A DNA stretch of 64,000 nt. Origin: Actinoplanes palleronii. Lineage in GTDB: Bacteria > Actinomycetota > Actinomycetes > Mycobacteriales > Micromonosporaceae. The stretch spans positions 21,767-85,766 of the forward strand of contig NZ_BOMS01000135.1 in NCBI RefSeq assembly GCF_016862315.1, written 5' to 3'. A program made the position numbers and the translations under genes. Shown one piece after another: positions 42,552-51,022 of the stretch (the first letter of the stretch is position 1; the number at the start of each line of letters is the position of its first letter). The notes under the pieces were generated by a model. The model did not search any database. It was not told where the DNA came from and worked only from the letters and a program-made list of their open reading frames with translations.

Positions 42552-43700
42552 TCAGGACGGCGACGCCGGGGCGGCAACGCCGGCGAACGGGATCGAGGTC
42601 GGTGCGGTGTTCTTCTCGCCAGCCGGGTGGCGCCAGAGACCGCGGCGGCCCAGCTCCGGCAGCACGCCCTCGCCGAACCAGTACGCCTCCTCCAGGTGCG
42701 GGTACCCGGACAGGATGAACTCGTCGATGCCGAGCGCGGCGTACTCCTCGATCCGGTCGGCGACCTCGGTGTGGCTGCCGACCAGGGCGGTGCCGGCGCC
42801 GCCGCGGACCAGGCCGACGCCGGCCCACAGGTTGGGCGAGACGACCAGGCCGTCGCGGGCGCCGCCGTGCAGGTCGAGCATCCGGCGCTGGCCCTCCGAC
42901 TCGCTGGTGCGCAGGCCGGCCTGGACGGCGGCGATGTCCTGCTCGGAGACGTTCTGCAGCAGCCGGGCGGCTTCGGCCCAGGCCGCCTCGGCGGTGTCCC
43001 GGGTGATCACGTGCAGCCGGATGCCGAACCTCATGTCCGGCTTCAGGGACCGGATCCAGGCCAGCTTCTCGGCGACCTGGGCCGGGGGCTCACCCCAGGT
43101 CAGGTAGACGTCGGCGTGCTCGGCGGCGACCGGGCCGGCCGCCTTCGACGAGCCACCGAAGTAGATCGACGGGGGCGTCTCGGGGACCCGGGCCAGTGTG
43201 GCGTTCTCGACCTTGAGGTGCTCACCGTCGTACGAAACAGTCTCGCCGCGCAACAGCGGCCGCACGATGCCGAGGAACTCCGCGGTGCGCGCATAGCGCG
43301 CGTCCTTGTCCAGGAAGTCGCCGAACTGGCGCTGCTCGGCGGACTCCCCGCCGGTGACCACGTTGAGCAGCAGCCGGCCGCCGGAGAGCCGCTGGAACGT
43401 CGACGACATCTGCGCGGCCAGGGTCGGCGAGATCAGCCCGGGCCGGAACGCCACCAGGAACTTCAGCCGCTCGGTGACCTCGCTGAGCATGGCCGTGGTC
43501 AGCCAGGCGTCCTCGCACCAGGCGCCGGTCGGGGTGAGCGCGCCGACGAAGCCGAGCTGCTCGGCGCTGCGTGCGATCTGCCCGAGGTAGCCGATGGTCA
43601 GCGGGCGCACCCCGCCGGCCGAACCGGACGGCGTGCCGTGACCGCCACCCACGATGTCCCGGCTGTCGCCGTTGGTGGGAAGAAACCAGTGGAAGTCCAT
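42552..43700 (-). CDS. ssuD: FMNH2-dependent alkanesulfonate monooxygenase
   Basis: 382 residues, a flavin-dependent luciferase-like monooxygenase. The typical SsuD N-terminus MDFHWFLPTNGDSRDIVGG, VAFRPGLISPTLAAQM, GGRLLLNVVTGG and the C-terminal LSGYPHLEEAYWFGEGVLP are all seen. It splits C1-C14 sulfonates into aldehyde and sulfite, using FMNH2 from a separate reductase not found nearby. A sulfite oxidase gene is divergent, 47 bases away. The sulfonate importer (tauABC) lies 10 kb to the right. Expected to respond to sulfate starvation; no operator was recognised. Confidence 0.88.
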   Translation of the reverse strand: MDFHWFLPTNGDSRDIVGGGHGTPSGSAGGVRPLTIGYLGQIARSAEQLGFVGALTPTGAWCEDAWLTTAMLSEVTERLKFLVAFRPGLISPTLAAQMSSTFQRLSGGRLLLNVVTGGESAEQRQFGDFLDKDARYARTAEFLGIVRPLLRGETVSYDGEHLKVENATLARVPETPPSIYFGGSSKAAGPVAAEHADVYLTWGEPPAQVAEKLAWIRSLKPDMRFGIRLHVITRDTAEAAWAEAARLLQNVSEQDIAAVQAGLRTSESEGQRRMLDLHGGARDGLVVSPNLWAGVGLVRGGAGTALVGSHTEVADRIEEYAALGIDEFILSGYPHLEEAYWFGEGVLPELGRRGLWRHPAGEKNTAPTSIPFAGVAAPASPS

Positions 43701-43747
43701 GGCGCGAGCCTACCCAGATCTCCCATCGGTTCAATAGGATGGCCCAC

Positions 43748-44965
43748 ATGATCGATGAGGCTGCATACGACGAGGCCCGGCTGCGCGACTGGGCGGCCGG
43801 CCGGGCACGCGGGTTCGCCCGCCGGGACCTGTTCGCCCTCGCCGCGGTGGCGGGCACGGCCGGTCTGCTGCCGAGCCCGGCGCAGGCGGCCGACGCACCG
43901 ATCGTCAAGCCGCTGCCACCGGAACTGTTCAAGGTGTTCGGCACGAACGCCGAGACGAAGTGGTCGGCCTTGAAGGGCCAGGGCTACTACGTGCCGATCG
44001 ACCGGTTCTTCGTCCGGAACCACACCAGCACACCGATCATCGACGCCGCCGACTGGAGCCTGGAGATCTCCGGCTCCGGGCTGCGCGGCCCGGCCGCCCA
44101 CGTCACCCTGGACGACCTGCGCCGGCTGCCGGCCGAGAGCCACGCGGTCACCGTCGAATGCGCCGGGAACGGCCGCTCCTACTACACGTCGCAGCAGGGC
44201 CAGACCGTCTCCGGTACGGCCTGGGGCCTGGGCGCCGTCGGCGTCGCCCGCTGGCGCGGCGTGCGGCTGTCGACGGTGCTGCGCCGGGCCGGTCTGCGCC
44301 GCGACGCGCTCGACGTGCAGCCCAGCGGCCTCGACCCGCATTACGTGACCGGCGGGGTCGACCTCGGCCCGGTGCGCCGCCCGATGCCGCTGACCAAGGC
44401 GCTCGACGACGTGCTGCTGGCCTACGAGATGAACGGCGAGCCGCTCCCGCCCGACCACGGCTTCCCGGTCCGGGTGATCGTCCCGCACTGGATCGGCATC
44501 GCCTCGATCAAGTGGGTCGGCAAGATCGAGGTGTCCACCGAGCCGCTGTTCTCGCCGTGGAACACGCAGTTCTACCGCCTGTTCGGCCCGGAGTTCCCGG
44601 CCGAGGGCCAGCCGTTCGACCGCCAGGTGATCAAGAGCGCGTTCGAGCTGGACCCGGGCGCGACGTTCCCGGCCGGCCGCTGGACGACACTGACCGGCCG
44701 CTCCTGGTCGGCGAACGGCCCGATCCGGCACGTCGAGGTGAGCACCGACGGCGGCGCGAGCTGGCGGCGGGCCCACCGGGTCGGTGCCTCGATCGAGGGC
44801 GCGTGGCAGCGCTGGGAGCTGGACTGGCAGCCGTCGGCCGGCGCGCACGAGCTGCTGGCCCGGGCCACCGACGTGCACGGTCACACCCAGCCGGAGGTGG
44901 CCCGCTACAACACGCTCGGTTACCTCTTCGACGCGGTGGTCCGCGTCCCGGTCACCGCCGCCTGA
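43748..44965 (+). CDS. Tat-exported sulfite oxidase-type molybdoenzyme
   Basis: 405 residues. Twin-arginine signal ARRDLFALAAVAGTAGLLP, ending PAQAAD near residue 44, so the enzyme acts outside the membrane. The molybdopterin domain includes VTVECAGNGRSYY with the Mo-ligating Cys near 137; the C-terminal dimerisation domain has NGPIRHVEVSTDGGASW. No haem domain, so electrons go to a separate acceptor not encoded here. Oxidises sulfite to sulfate. Divergent from ssuD, the sulfite-producing enzyme. An ATG nine bases upstream is an alternative start; 43748 has AGGATGG at proper distance. Confidence 0.82.
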   Translation: MIDEAAYDEARLRDWAAGRARGFARRDLFALAAVAGTAGLLPSPAQAADAPIVKPLPPELFKVFGTNAETKWSALKGQGYYVPIDRFFVRNHTSTPIIDAADWSLEISGSGLRGPAAHVTLDDLRRLPAESHAVTVECAGNGRSYYTSQQGQTVSGTAWGLGAVGVARWRGVRLSTVLRRAGLRRDALDVQPSGLDPHYVTGGVDLGPVRRPMPLTKALDDVLLAYEMNGEPLPPDHGFPVRVIVPHWIGIASIKWVGKIEVSTEPLFSPWNTQFYRLFGPEFPAEGQPFDRQVIKSAFELDPGATFPAGRWTTLTGRSWSANGPIRHVEVSTDGGASWRRAHRVGASIEGAWQRWELDWQPSAGAHELLARATDVHGHTQPEVARYNTLGYLFDAVVRVPVTAA

Positions 44966-44992
44966 CCATTTCCGGTCGACGTTCCGGACGCG

Positions 44993-45026
44993 AAAAGGGC
45001 CGGCGCGAAATGCGCCAGCCCTTTTT
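44993..45026. terminator. Bidirectional terminator
   Basis: AAAAGGGC-C-GGCGC pairs with GCGCC-A-GCCCTTTT around GAAAT, giving T tracts on both strands. It serves the sulfite oxidase gene and the convergent CsbD-like gene. Confidence 0.8.
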
Positions 45027-45038
45027 CACGAAAAACGA

Positions 45039-45212
45039 TCAGGACTTGAAAATGTCCTTGATCTTCTCGCCGGCCTGCTTGACATTGGCACTGGCCTGGT
45101 CGGCGTGGCCCTCGGCCTCGAGCTGCTCGTTGTCGGTGGCCTTGCCAACGCCCTCCTTGACCTTGCCGCCGACTTCTTCAGCCTTGTTGTCGACCTTGTC
45201 GTCAAAAGCCAT
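45039..45212 (-). CDS. CsbD-like stress protein
   Basis: 57 residues. It reads MAFDDKVDNKAEEVGGKVKE and continues with GVGKATDNEQLEAEGHADQA, ending in IKDIFKS. This is the charged, repeat-like CsbD family (KxEExxGKxKExxGxxTxxxxLxxEG). Soluble, probably largely disordered; induced in general stress in Bacillus, role unknown. GGAGG stands eight bases before the ATG. AT-richer codons and Lys/Glu/Asp content differ from neighbours, as usual for this family. Confidence 0.85.
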   Translation of the reverse strand: MAFDDKVDNKAEEVGGKVKEGVGKATDNEQLEAEGHADQASANVKQAGEKIKDIFKS

Positions 45213-45322
45213 GGTGTGCCTCCGGGGTCTAGATGTCTACGACAATCGAGATACCCCGCCGCCGCCGCGCTACACCCTTCTCAGGAAACTGCCAGCGGTC
45301 CACTTTTGGTTAACCCTTTTCC

Positions 45323-45589
45323 GGTACGAATACGGAGCGCACGCCCGCAGGCTACGAGCCACGTCCCGGGGTGGCCTCGCGCGACGCCGTCCCGGGCCCG
45401 GACCGCCACGCGCCACGCGGCCGCCCCTCCCCCGCGCGACGTTCCTGCCACCCCGGACCGCCACGCGCCGCCGGCCGCCTCTCCGCCGCGCGACGTGACT
45501 GCCAATCCGGACCGCCGCGCGCCTTGCGGGGGTTGGCTGGTGCTCAGGGGTGCCTCCGCGGCGCGGAGGCACCCCTGAGCACCAGCCGG
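45323..45589 (+). repeat. Dispersed palindromic repeat, copy E with handle and internal tandem repeat
   Basis: The 466-base gap between the CsbD-like and LacI genes is mostly this element. The handle (GGTACGAA at 45323, GGCTACGAGCCACGTCCCG) is the same as in copy A. The spacer is enlarged by a 54-55-bp tandem repeat starting CCGGACCGCC at 45398, 45453 and 45507. Then comes a perfect 26-bp inverted repeat (45535-45560 with 45562-45587), core GGCTGGT-GCT-CAGGGGTG. Confidence 0.85.
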
Positions 45590-45678
45590 GATCGTGGGAC
45601 GCGCGGCGGTCCGGAGGCTCGGTCACCTCGCGGGGGTGGGTGCGGCGATATGGTGGGCGCCGACCACAGGGAGCGCGG

Positions 45679-46863
45679 ATGCCACCGAGGAAGGCCGTCG
45701 GCACAGCGAAGGCCGCGCCACGGGCCGGGCGCACGGGCGGTCCGCCGGCCGCCGGGACGGCCGCTCCGCGTACTGATGCAAGAACCGGCAAATCTTTCAA
45801 GGACGCAGCAAAAGATCCTTCTCGCAGCACGGCCAAAACCGGCAAAACCACCTCGAGTGACGTGGCGGCAGCGGCCGGCGTGTCCCGATCGGCCGTCTCG
45901 TTCGCGTTCAACAACCCGCAGCGGATCTCGACCGCGACCCGGGAGCGGATCCTGGCGGCCGCCGAGGCGCTCGGCTACACCCCGAACACCCTGGGCCGGA
46001 TGCTGCAGGCCGGCACGACCAACTCGATCGGGGTGCTGCTGCCGCAGCGGCTGGCGCAGATCCTGGAGAACCCGTACTACGCGCGGTTCCTGATGGGCGC
46101 CGGGCAGGTCTGCGACCGGGAGGGGTACACGCTGCTGCTGACCCCGCCGCTGCGGGACTCGGTGCTCAAGGCGATCCCGTACGCGGCGGTGGACGGGTTC
46201 ATCGTGTGCGGGCTGGAGATCGACCGCGGCGAGGTGGCCGAGCTGGACCGGCGCCAGATCCCGTTCGTGCTGATCGACTCGGATCGGCACGAGGGCGCGC
46301 CGCACGTCGAGGTGGACGACCGGGGCGGCGCCCGCGAAGTGGCCCGCTACCTGCTGGAACTCGGCCATCGGCGGCTCGCCGTGCTGTCCATCGACCCCGG
46401 CCCGGACGTGGCCGAGCGGGGCTATCGCGGGCCGCTGGGCCGCCGCCTGGCTGGCATCGCCGACGCGCTGGCCGAGGCCGGCCTGACGATGGCCGACGTC
46501 GCGCTCGCCGAGGTGCCGGTGACCCGGGCCGACGGCTACCGCGCGACCCGGGAGCTGATGGCCGGGCCGCGGCCGCCGACCGCGATCCTGGGGCTGTCCG
46601 ACGTGCTCGCCTACGGCGCGGTCGACGCCCTGCGCGAGCTCGGGATCGACGTGCCCGGCGACGTCTCGGTGACCGGCTTCGACGATCTCGCCGAGTCGGC
46701 GTGGTTCCGGCCGCGGCTGACCACCGTACGACAGCCGATCGTGACCAAGGGCCGGATGGCCGCGGACTTCCTGATGTCCGCGATCCGGGGTGAGGACCAG
46801 CATCCGCACCAGATGCTCGGCACGGCACTGGTCATCCGGGATTCCGCCACAAAACCGGCATAG
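45679..46863 (+). CDS. LacI-family transcription regulator
   Basis: 394 residues. The first 60 are a basic Ala/Lys/Thr-rich tail not usual in the family. The helix-turn-helix at about 60-105 (SSDVAAAAGVSRSAVSFAFN, then RISTATRERILAAAEALGYT) is followed by a periplasmic-binding-protein fold that should sense a sugar. ATG 45679 has AGGGAG six bases upstream. It lies directly upstream of an alpha-glucosidase gene, whose promoter carries a 12-bp palindrome, so it probably represses that gene, and perhaps the agl importer. Ligand unproven. Confidence 0.85.
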   Translation: MPPRKAVGTAKAAPRAGRTGGPPAAGTAAPRTDARTGKSFKDAAKDPSRSTAKTGKTTSSDVAAAAGVSRSAVSFAFNNPQRISTATRERILAAAEALGYTPNTLGRMLQAGTTNSIGVLLPQRLAQILENPYYARFLMGAGQVCDREGYTLLLTPPLRDSVLKAIPYAAVDGFIVCGLEIDRGEVAELDRRQIPFVLIDSDRHEGAPHVEVDDRGGAREVARYLLELGHRRLAVLSIDPGPDVAERGYRGPLGRRLAGIADALAEAGLTMADVALAEVPVTRADGYRATRELMAGPRPPTAILGLSDVLAYGAVDALRELGIDVPGDVSVTGFDDLAESAWFRPRLTTVRQPIVTKGRMAADFLMSAIRGEDQHPHQMLGTALVIRDSATKPA

Positions 46864-46871
46864 CGCTGCGG

Positions 46872-46923
46872 TTGCAAAAACTTGCAGAAAGAAAGCAACC
46901 GTTGGGCTATGTAACACGTGTTA
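46872..46923 (+). promoter_or_regulatory. Operators before the alpha-glucosidase gene
   Basis: TTGCA occurs at 46872 and CTTGCAG at 46881, and a perfect palindrome TAACACGTGTTA with central CG at 46912-46923. CTTGCAG direct repeats are known targets of MalR/Reg1-type LacI regulators in Streptomyces amylase promoters (from memory). The gap to the start codon at 46947 is 23 bases. Confidence 0.6.
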
Positions 46924-46946
46924 GTTGCCTGCTAGCGTTCCTCGCC

Positions 46947-48620
46947 ATGACCGATCAACTGATCGCACCGCCCACCGTCGAGGCGCCGCCGGCTTCCTGG
47001 TGGCGCAACGCGGTCATCTACCAGATCTACCCGCGCAGCTTCGCCGACTCCAACGGCGACGGCATCGGCGACCTGCCCGGCATCAGCAGCCGCCTGCCGT
47101 ACCTCAAGGACCTCGGCGTGGACGCGGTGTGGCTCTCCCCGTTCTACTCGTCGCCGCAGGCCGACGCGGGCTACGACGTCTCCGACTACCGGACCGTCGA
47201 CCCGATCTTCGGCACCGTCGCGGACGCCTCCGAGCTGATCGCCGGCGCGCACGCGTTCGGCCTGCGGGTGATCGTCGACCTGGTGCCGAACCACTCCTCC
47301 GACCAGCACGAGTGGTTCCAGAAGGCGCTCGCCGAGGGCCCCGGGTCACTGTTCCGCGAGCGCTACCACTTCCGGCCCGGCAAGGGCGAGAACGGCGAGC
47401 TGCCGCCGAACGACTGGCCGTCGATCTTCGGCGGCCCGGCCTGGACCCGGGTCGCGGACGGCGAGTGGTACCTGCACCTGTTCGCCCCGGCGCAGCCCGA
47501 CTTCAACTGGGAGCACCCGGCGGTCCGCGACGAGTTCAGGACCATCCTCCGGTTCTGGCTCGACCTGGGCGTCGACGGTTTCCGGATCGACGTGGCGCAC
47601 GGCCTGATCAAGGAGGACGGCCTGCCGGATGTCGGCTCGGACGCCGAGTGGCACCTGCTGGGCGTCGGCGAGAGCCCGTGCTTCGACCGGGACGGCGTGC
47701 ACGAGATCTACCGCTCCTGGCGGCAGATCCTGGACGAGTACCCCGGTGACCGGATCGCGGTCGCCGAGGCGTGGGCGCCGAACCTGACCCGGGTCGCGCA
47801 CTACGTCCGCGAGGACGAGCTGCACCAGGCGTTCAACTTCAGCTACCTGGGCACCGCGTGGAACGTGCACGAGCAGCGCCAGATGATCGACGAGTCGCTG
47901 GCCGCGATGAACGCGGTCGGCGCGCCGACCACCTGGACGCTGTCCAACCACGACGTGGTCCGGCACACCACCCGGCTGCTGCAGCGGGCCGACGGCGAGG
48001 TGGCCGGCCGCAAGCCGGTCGAGGTCGACCCGGTCGCCGGTCTGCGCCGGGCCCGGGCGGCCAGCGCGCTGATGCTGGCGCTGCCCGGCTCGGCGTACAT
48101 CTACCAGGGCGAGGAGCTCGGCCTGCCGGAGGTCATCGACCTGCCGGCGGAGGCACGCCAGGACCCGGCGTTCCACCGGGCCGCCGGCCAGGACGGGTAC
48201 CGCGACGGCTGCCGGGTGCCGATCCCGTGGAGCGGCGAGGTCGCCCCGTACGGCTTCGGCCCGGACGGCGGCGCGAGCTGGCTCCCGCAGCCGGACTCGT
48301 GGGCGGGCCTGAGCGTGGCCGCCCAGGCCGGCGTGCCGGACTCGACGCTGGAGCTCTACCGGGCCGCGCTGGCGGTCCGCCGGTCGCACCCGGCGCTGCA
48401 GCCGATCGACAACCTGCGCTGGGTGACCGCGCCGGCCGGGGTCCTGGCGTTCGAACGGTTCGCCGACGGCGCGCCGGTGTTCCGCTGCACGGTCAACCTG
48501 GGCGACCAGCCGGTGACCGTCGACCGGCCCGGCGAGCTGCTGCTGACCAGCGGCCCGGTGGAGGCCGGACCGGACCAGGTCGTGCTGCCGCCGGACACCA
48601 CCGTGTGGTGGTCCCTCTGA
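46947..48620 (+). CDS. GH13 alpha-glucosidase (oligo-1,6-glucosidase type)
   Basis: 557 residues, cytoplasmic (no signal). The GH13 barrel begins WWRNAVIYQIYPRSFADSNG. Catalytic nucleophile in DGFRIDVAHGL, acid/base in AVAEAWAP, and transition-state Asp in LSNHDVVRH. QPDFNWEHP fits the GH13 subfamilies acting on small alpha-glucosides. It would hydrolyse imported maltose, isomaltose or sucrose-like sugars to glucose. Downstream of and likely repressed by the LacI protein. The agl importer at the left end is its natural partner. A strong terminator follows. Confidence 0.88.
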   Translation: MTDQLIAPPTVEAPPASWWRNAVIYQIYPRSFADSNGDGIGDLPGISSRLPYLKDLGVDAVWLSPFYSSPQADAGYDVSDYRTVDPIFGTVADASELIAGAHAFGLRVIVDLVPNHSSDQHEWFQKALAEGPGSLFRERYHFRPGKGENGELPPNDWPSIFGGPAWTRVADGEWYLHLFAPAQPDFNWEHPAVRDEFRTILRFWLDLGVDGFRIDVAHGLIKEDGLPDVGSDAEWHLLGVGESPCFDRDGVHEIYRSWRQILDEYPGDRIAVAEAWAPNLTRVAHYVREDELHQAFNFSYLGTAWNVHEQRQMIDESLAAMNAVGAPTTWTLSNHDVVRHTTRLLQRADGEVAGRKPVEVDPVAGLRRARAASALMLALPGSAYIYQGEELGLPEVIDLPAEARQDPAFHRAAGQDGYRDGCRVPIPWSGEVAPYGFGPDGGASWLPQPDSWAGLSVAAQAGVPDSTLELYRAALAVRRSHPALQPIDNLRWVTAPAGVLAFERFADGAPVFRCTVNLGDQPVTVDRPGELLLTSGPVEAGPDQVVLPPDTTVWWSL

Positions 48621-48665
48621 TCTGAATCACCCCGGCCACCCGCGGACGGTGCGGGTGGGCGGGAG

Positions 48666-48713
48666 GTGCGGGCATGACACGGTCCTGGGGGACGTTGTCA
48701 TGCCCGCACTTTT
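48666..48713 (+). terminator. Rho-independent terminator of the alpha-glucosidase gene
   Basis: A perfect 14-bp stem GTGCGGGCATGACA/TGTCATGCCCGCAC (48666-48679 with 48696-48709), followed by TTTT. Confidence 0.8.
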
Positions 48714-48769
48714 GCTCAGATCACGCGCCCGCTCACCGATCAGGCTCATTGACCTGAAGGCGGTGGAGC

Positions 48770-51022
48770 ATGCGACCAGTGGGACGAGCGGCCGGTACGG
48801 CCGACCGGGTTCTGCTCCTGGCTGCCGTCTGGGCCGTGTTGAGCGTGCTGCTCGGCTTCCTCGGCGCCGCCGTGCACGGGCCGGCCTGGCTGCTCTGGCC
48901 GGCCGGGATCGGGGCCGCGGCCACCTCCGCGTACGCCTGCCGGGTCGCCGCCGCGGACGCTCTCGGCGCCGCACGGGTCTTCTGGCGCCGGATGATGATC
49001 GGCCTGTTCGTGCTGACCACCGGCACCGTCGAGCACGCCTCCCGGACGCTGCTCGCCGGGCACCCGACATCGATGGACCTGTTCGCCGCCACCTGCTATA
49101 TCAGCGCGGTGGCCTGCGCCGTGCACGCCATGCTGCGGCTGCCCCGGGCACCGCGCAGCTGGCGGGCCAACCTGGCGAACTTCCTGGACGTCGCCGTGGT
49201 CGGGGTGGCCGGTTCGCTGGTCACCTCACACTTCCTGAGCAGCACCGCGGTGCCCGCCTCGACCGGCACGCTGGCCGCCGCGATGAGCCTGATCGTCCTG
49301 ATCACCGCGTGCGCCGCGACGCTCGCGGTGATCCGGGTCGGCGTGATGGGCGCCGGGCCGGTGCACGGACCGGCGTTGTGGTTCCTCGCCCCGATCGGGC
49401 TGCTGGCCCCGGCCAGCTGGATGCTCACCCCGTGGACGTCCGGGCGGCCGTACCTGAGCGCCACCGCGATGACGATGATCCCGCTCGGCCTGATGTTCGC
49501 CTTCGCGGCGCGTTCCCAGGTGCGCGCCCAGCGGCGCCCGGCCCAGCCGGTCGACCAGCGGCGGGCCCGGCGCTGGCGGGGCATCAGCGTGGTCCCGATC
49601 GCGGCGATCACGGTCACCGCCGTCCTGCTGGTCTCCGTCACGCTGCGCCTCGGCTACCTGCCGGCCGACCTGGCCGGCGGCTCGGTAGTGCTGACCACCC
49701 TGGTGGTGATCCGGCAGCTGGCCGCGCTGTCGGACAACACCCGGCTCACCGACCAGCTGCAGGACCAGGCCAACCACGACGACCTGACCGGCCTGCCGAA
49801 CCGGCGGATGTTCGCCGCCACCCTGCACCGGCGGACCGCGCCGGCCACCGTCGCGGTCTGCGACCTGGACGGCTTCGGCATCCTCAACGACCGGCTCGGC
49901 GACGAGCGGGGCGACGCGCTGCTGCGGGCGGCCGCGGCCCGGATCACCGAGACGTTCGGCGCCGACGCGTTCGTCGCCCGGCTGCTCGGCGACGAGTTCG
50001 GCGTGCTGATCCCCGGCGACCAGGACCACCAGGGCGAGCGGCTGGTCCGGGCGTTCCGGCTGCCGCTGCAGGTGGACGGGCACGACCTGCTGGTCACGGT
50101 GACCGTCGGGGTGGCCGCCGGCCGCGACGAGGTGGTGCCGGACCTGCTGCGCCGCGCCGAGCTGGCGCTCAAGGCCGCCAAGCGCGCCGGCGCCAACCAT
50201 CACCAGGAGCACACCGCGGATCTGGACCAGACCGCGCAGCACGACGCCGACCTGGCCTCGGCGCTGCGCCGGGGCTTGGACATGGGCGAGTTCCAGCTGG
50301 CCTACCAGCCGATCGTCGAGCTGCCCGGCGGCCGGATCACCGGGGTCGAGGCACTGATCCGCTGGTACCCGGACGGCGGCGACCCGGTCTCACCGGTCGA
50401 GTTCATCCCGATCGCCGAGCAGACCGGGCTGATCCTCGACCTCGGCCTCTGGGTGATCGAGACGGCCTGCGCGGACGCGGCCCGGTGGCAGCAGCGGCAC
50501 GGCGCGGACGCGCCCCGGGTCAACATCAACGTGTCGGCGCGCCAGCTGCTCGACCCGGACCTGCCGGACCAGGTGGCCGCGACGATGGCCCGCTACCGGC
50601 TGGACCCCGAGAAGATCACTCTGGAGATCACCGAGACCGCGGTCTTCGGTGGCGGCGCGGCGCTGAACACCGTGCGGGAGCTGCGGGACCTCGGGGTCGG
50701 CGTGGCCCTCGACGACTTCGGCACCGGGCAGTCCTCGCTCACCCTGCTGCGCACCTGCCCGGTCACCACCCTCAAGGTGGACAAGTCGTTCATCGACGAG
50801 CTGAACGGGACCGCCGAGCAGGAGGCCATCGCCACCTCGCTGAGCACCATCGCGGCGACCCTCGGGCTGCGCGCGGTGGCCGAGGGCGTCGAGACGCAGG
50901 CGCAGGCGGTGCGCCTCGAGGCCCTCGGTTACCGGTACGCGCAGGGGTACTACTTCGCCAGGCCCGGCCCGGCCGCGCTGATCGACACGGCGCTGGACCT
51001 GCAGCACGCGGTTCAGCAGTAG
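48770..51022 (+). CDS. GGDEF-EAL protein, probably c-di-GMP phosphodiesterase
   Basis: 750 residues. About 8 membrane helices (residues 10-320) form a sensor unit. The diguanylate-cyclase domain follows (HDDLTGLPNRRMF), but its active-site loop reads LLGDEF instead of GGDEF. The EAL domain from about 500 looks intact: EALIRW, NINVSARQL, LEITET, LDDFGTGQSSL and KVDKSFI. So it likely degrades c-di-GMP, with the GGDEF part regulating (inference). Single gene; the C-terminus overlaps the convergent carboxypeptidase gene by 10 bases. Start ATG with GGTGGAG before it. Confidence 0.85.
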   Translation: MRPVGRAAGTADRVLLLAAVWAVLSVLLGFLGAAVHGPAWLLWPAGIGAAATSAYACRVAAADALGAARVFWRRMMIGLFVLTTGTVEHASRTLLAGHPTSMDLFAATCYISAVACAVHAMLRLPRAPRSWRANLANFLDVAVVGVAGSLVTSHFLSSTAVPASTGTLAAAMSLIVLITACAATLAVIRVGVMGAGPVHGPALWFLAPIGLLAPASWMLTPWTSGRPYLSATAMTMIPLGLMFAFAARSQVRAQRRPAQPVDQRRARRWRGISVVPIAAITVTAVLLVSVTLRLGYLPADLAGGSVVLTTLVVIRQLAALSDNTRLTDQLQDQANHDDLTGLPNRRMFAATLHRRTAPATVAVCDLDGFGILNDRLGDERGDALLRAAAARITETFGADAFVARLLGDEFGVLIPGDQDHQGERLVRAFRLPLQVDGHDLLVTVTVGVAAGRDEVVPDLLRRAELALKAAKRAGANHHQEHTADLDQTAQHDADLASALRRGLDMGEFQLAYQPIVELPGGRITGVEALIRWYPDGGDPVSPVEFIPIAEQTGLILDLGLWVIETACADAARWQQRHGADAPRVNINVSARQLLDPDLPDQVAATMARYRLDPEKITLEITETAVFGGGAALNTVRELRDLGVGVALDDFGTGQSSLTLLRTCPVTTLKVDKSFIDELNGTAEQEAIATSLSTIAATLGLRAVAEGVETQAQAVRLEALGYRYAQGYYFARPGPAALIDTALDLQHAVQQ

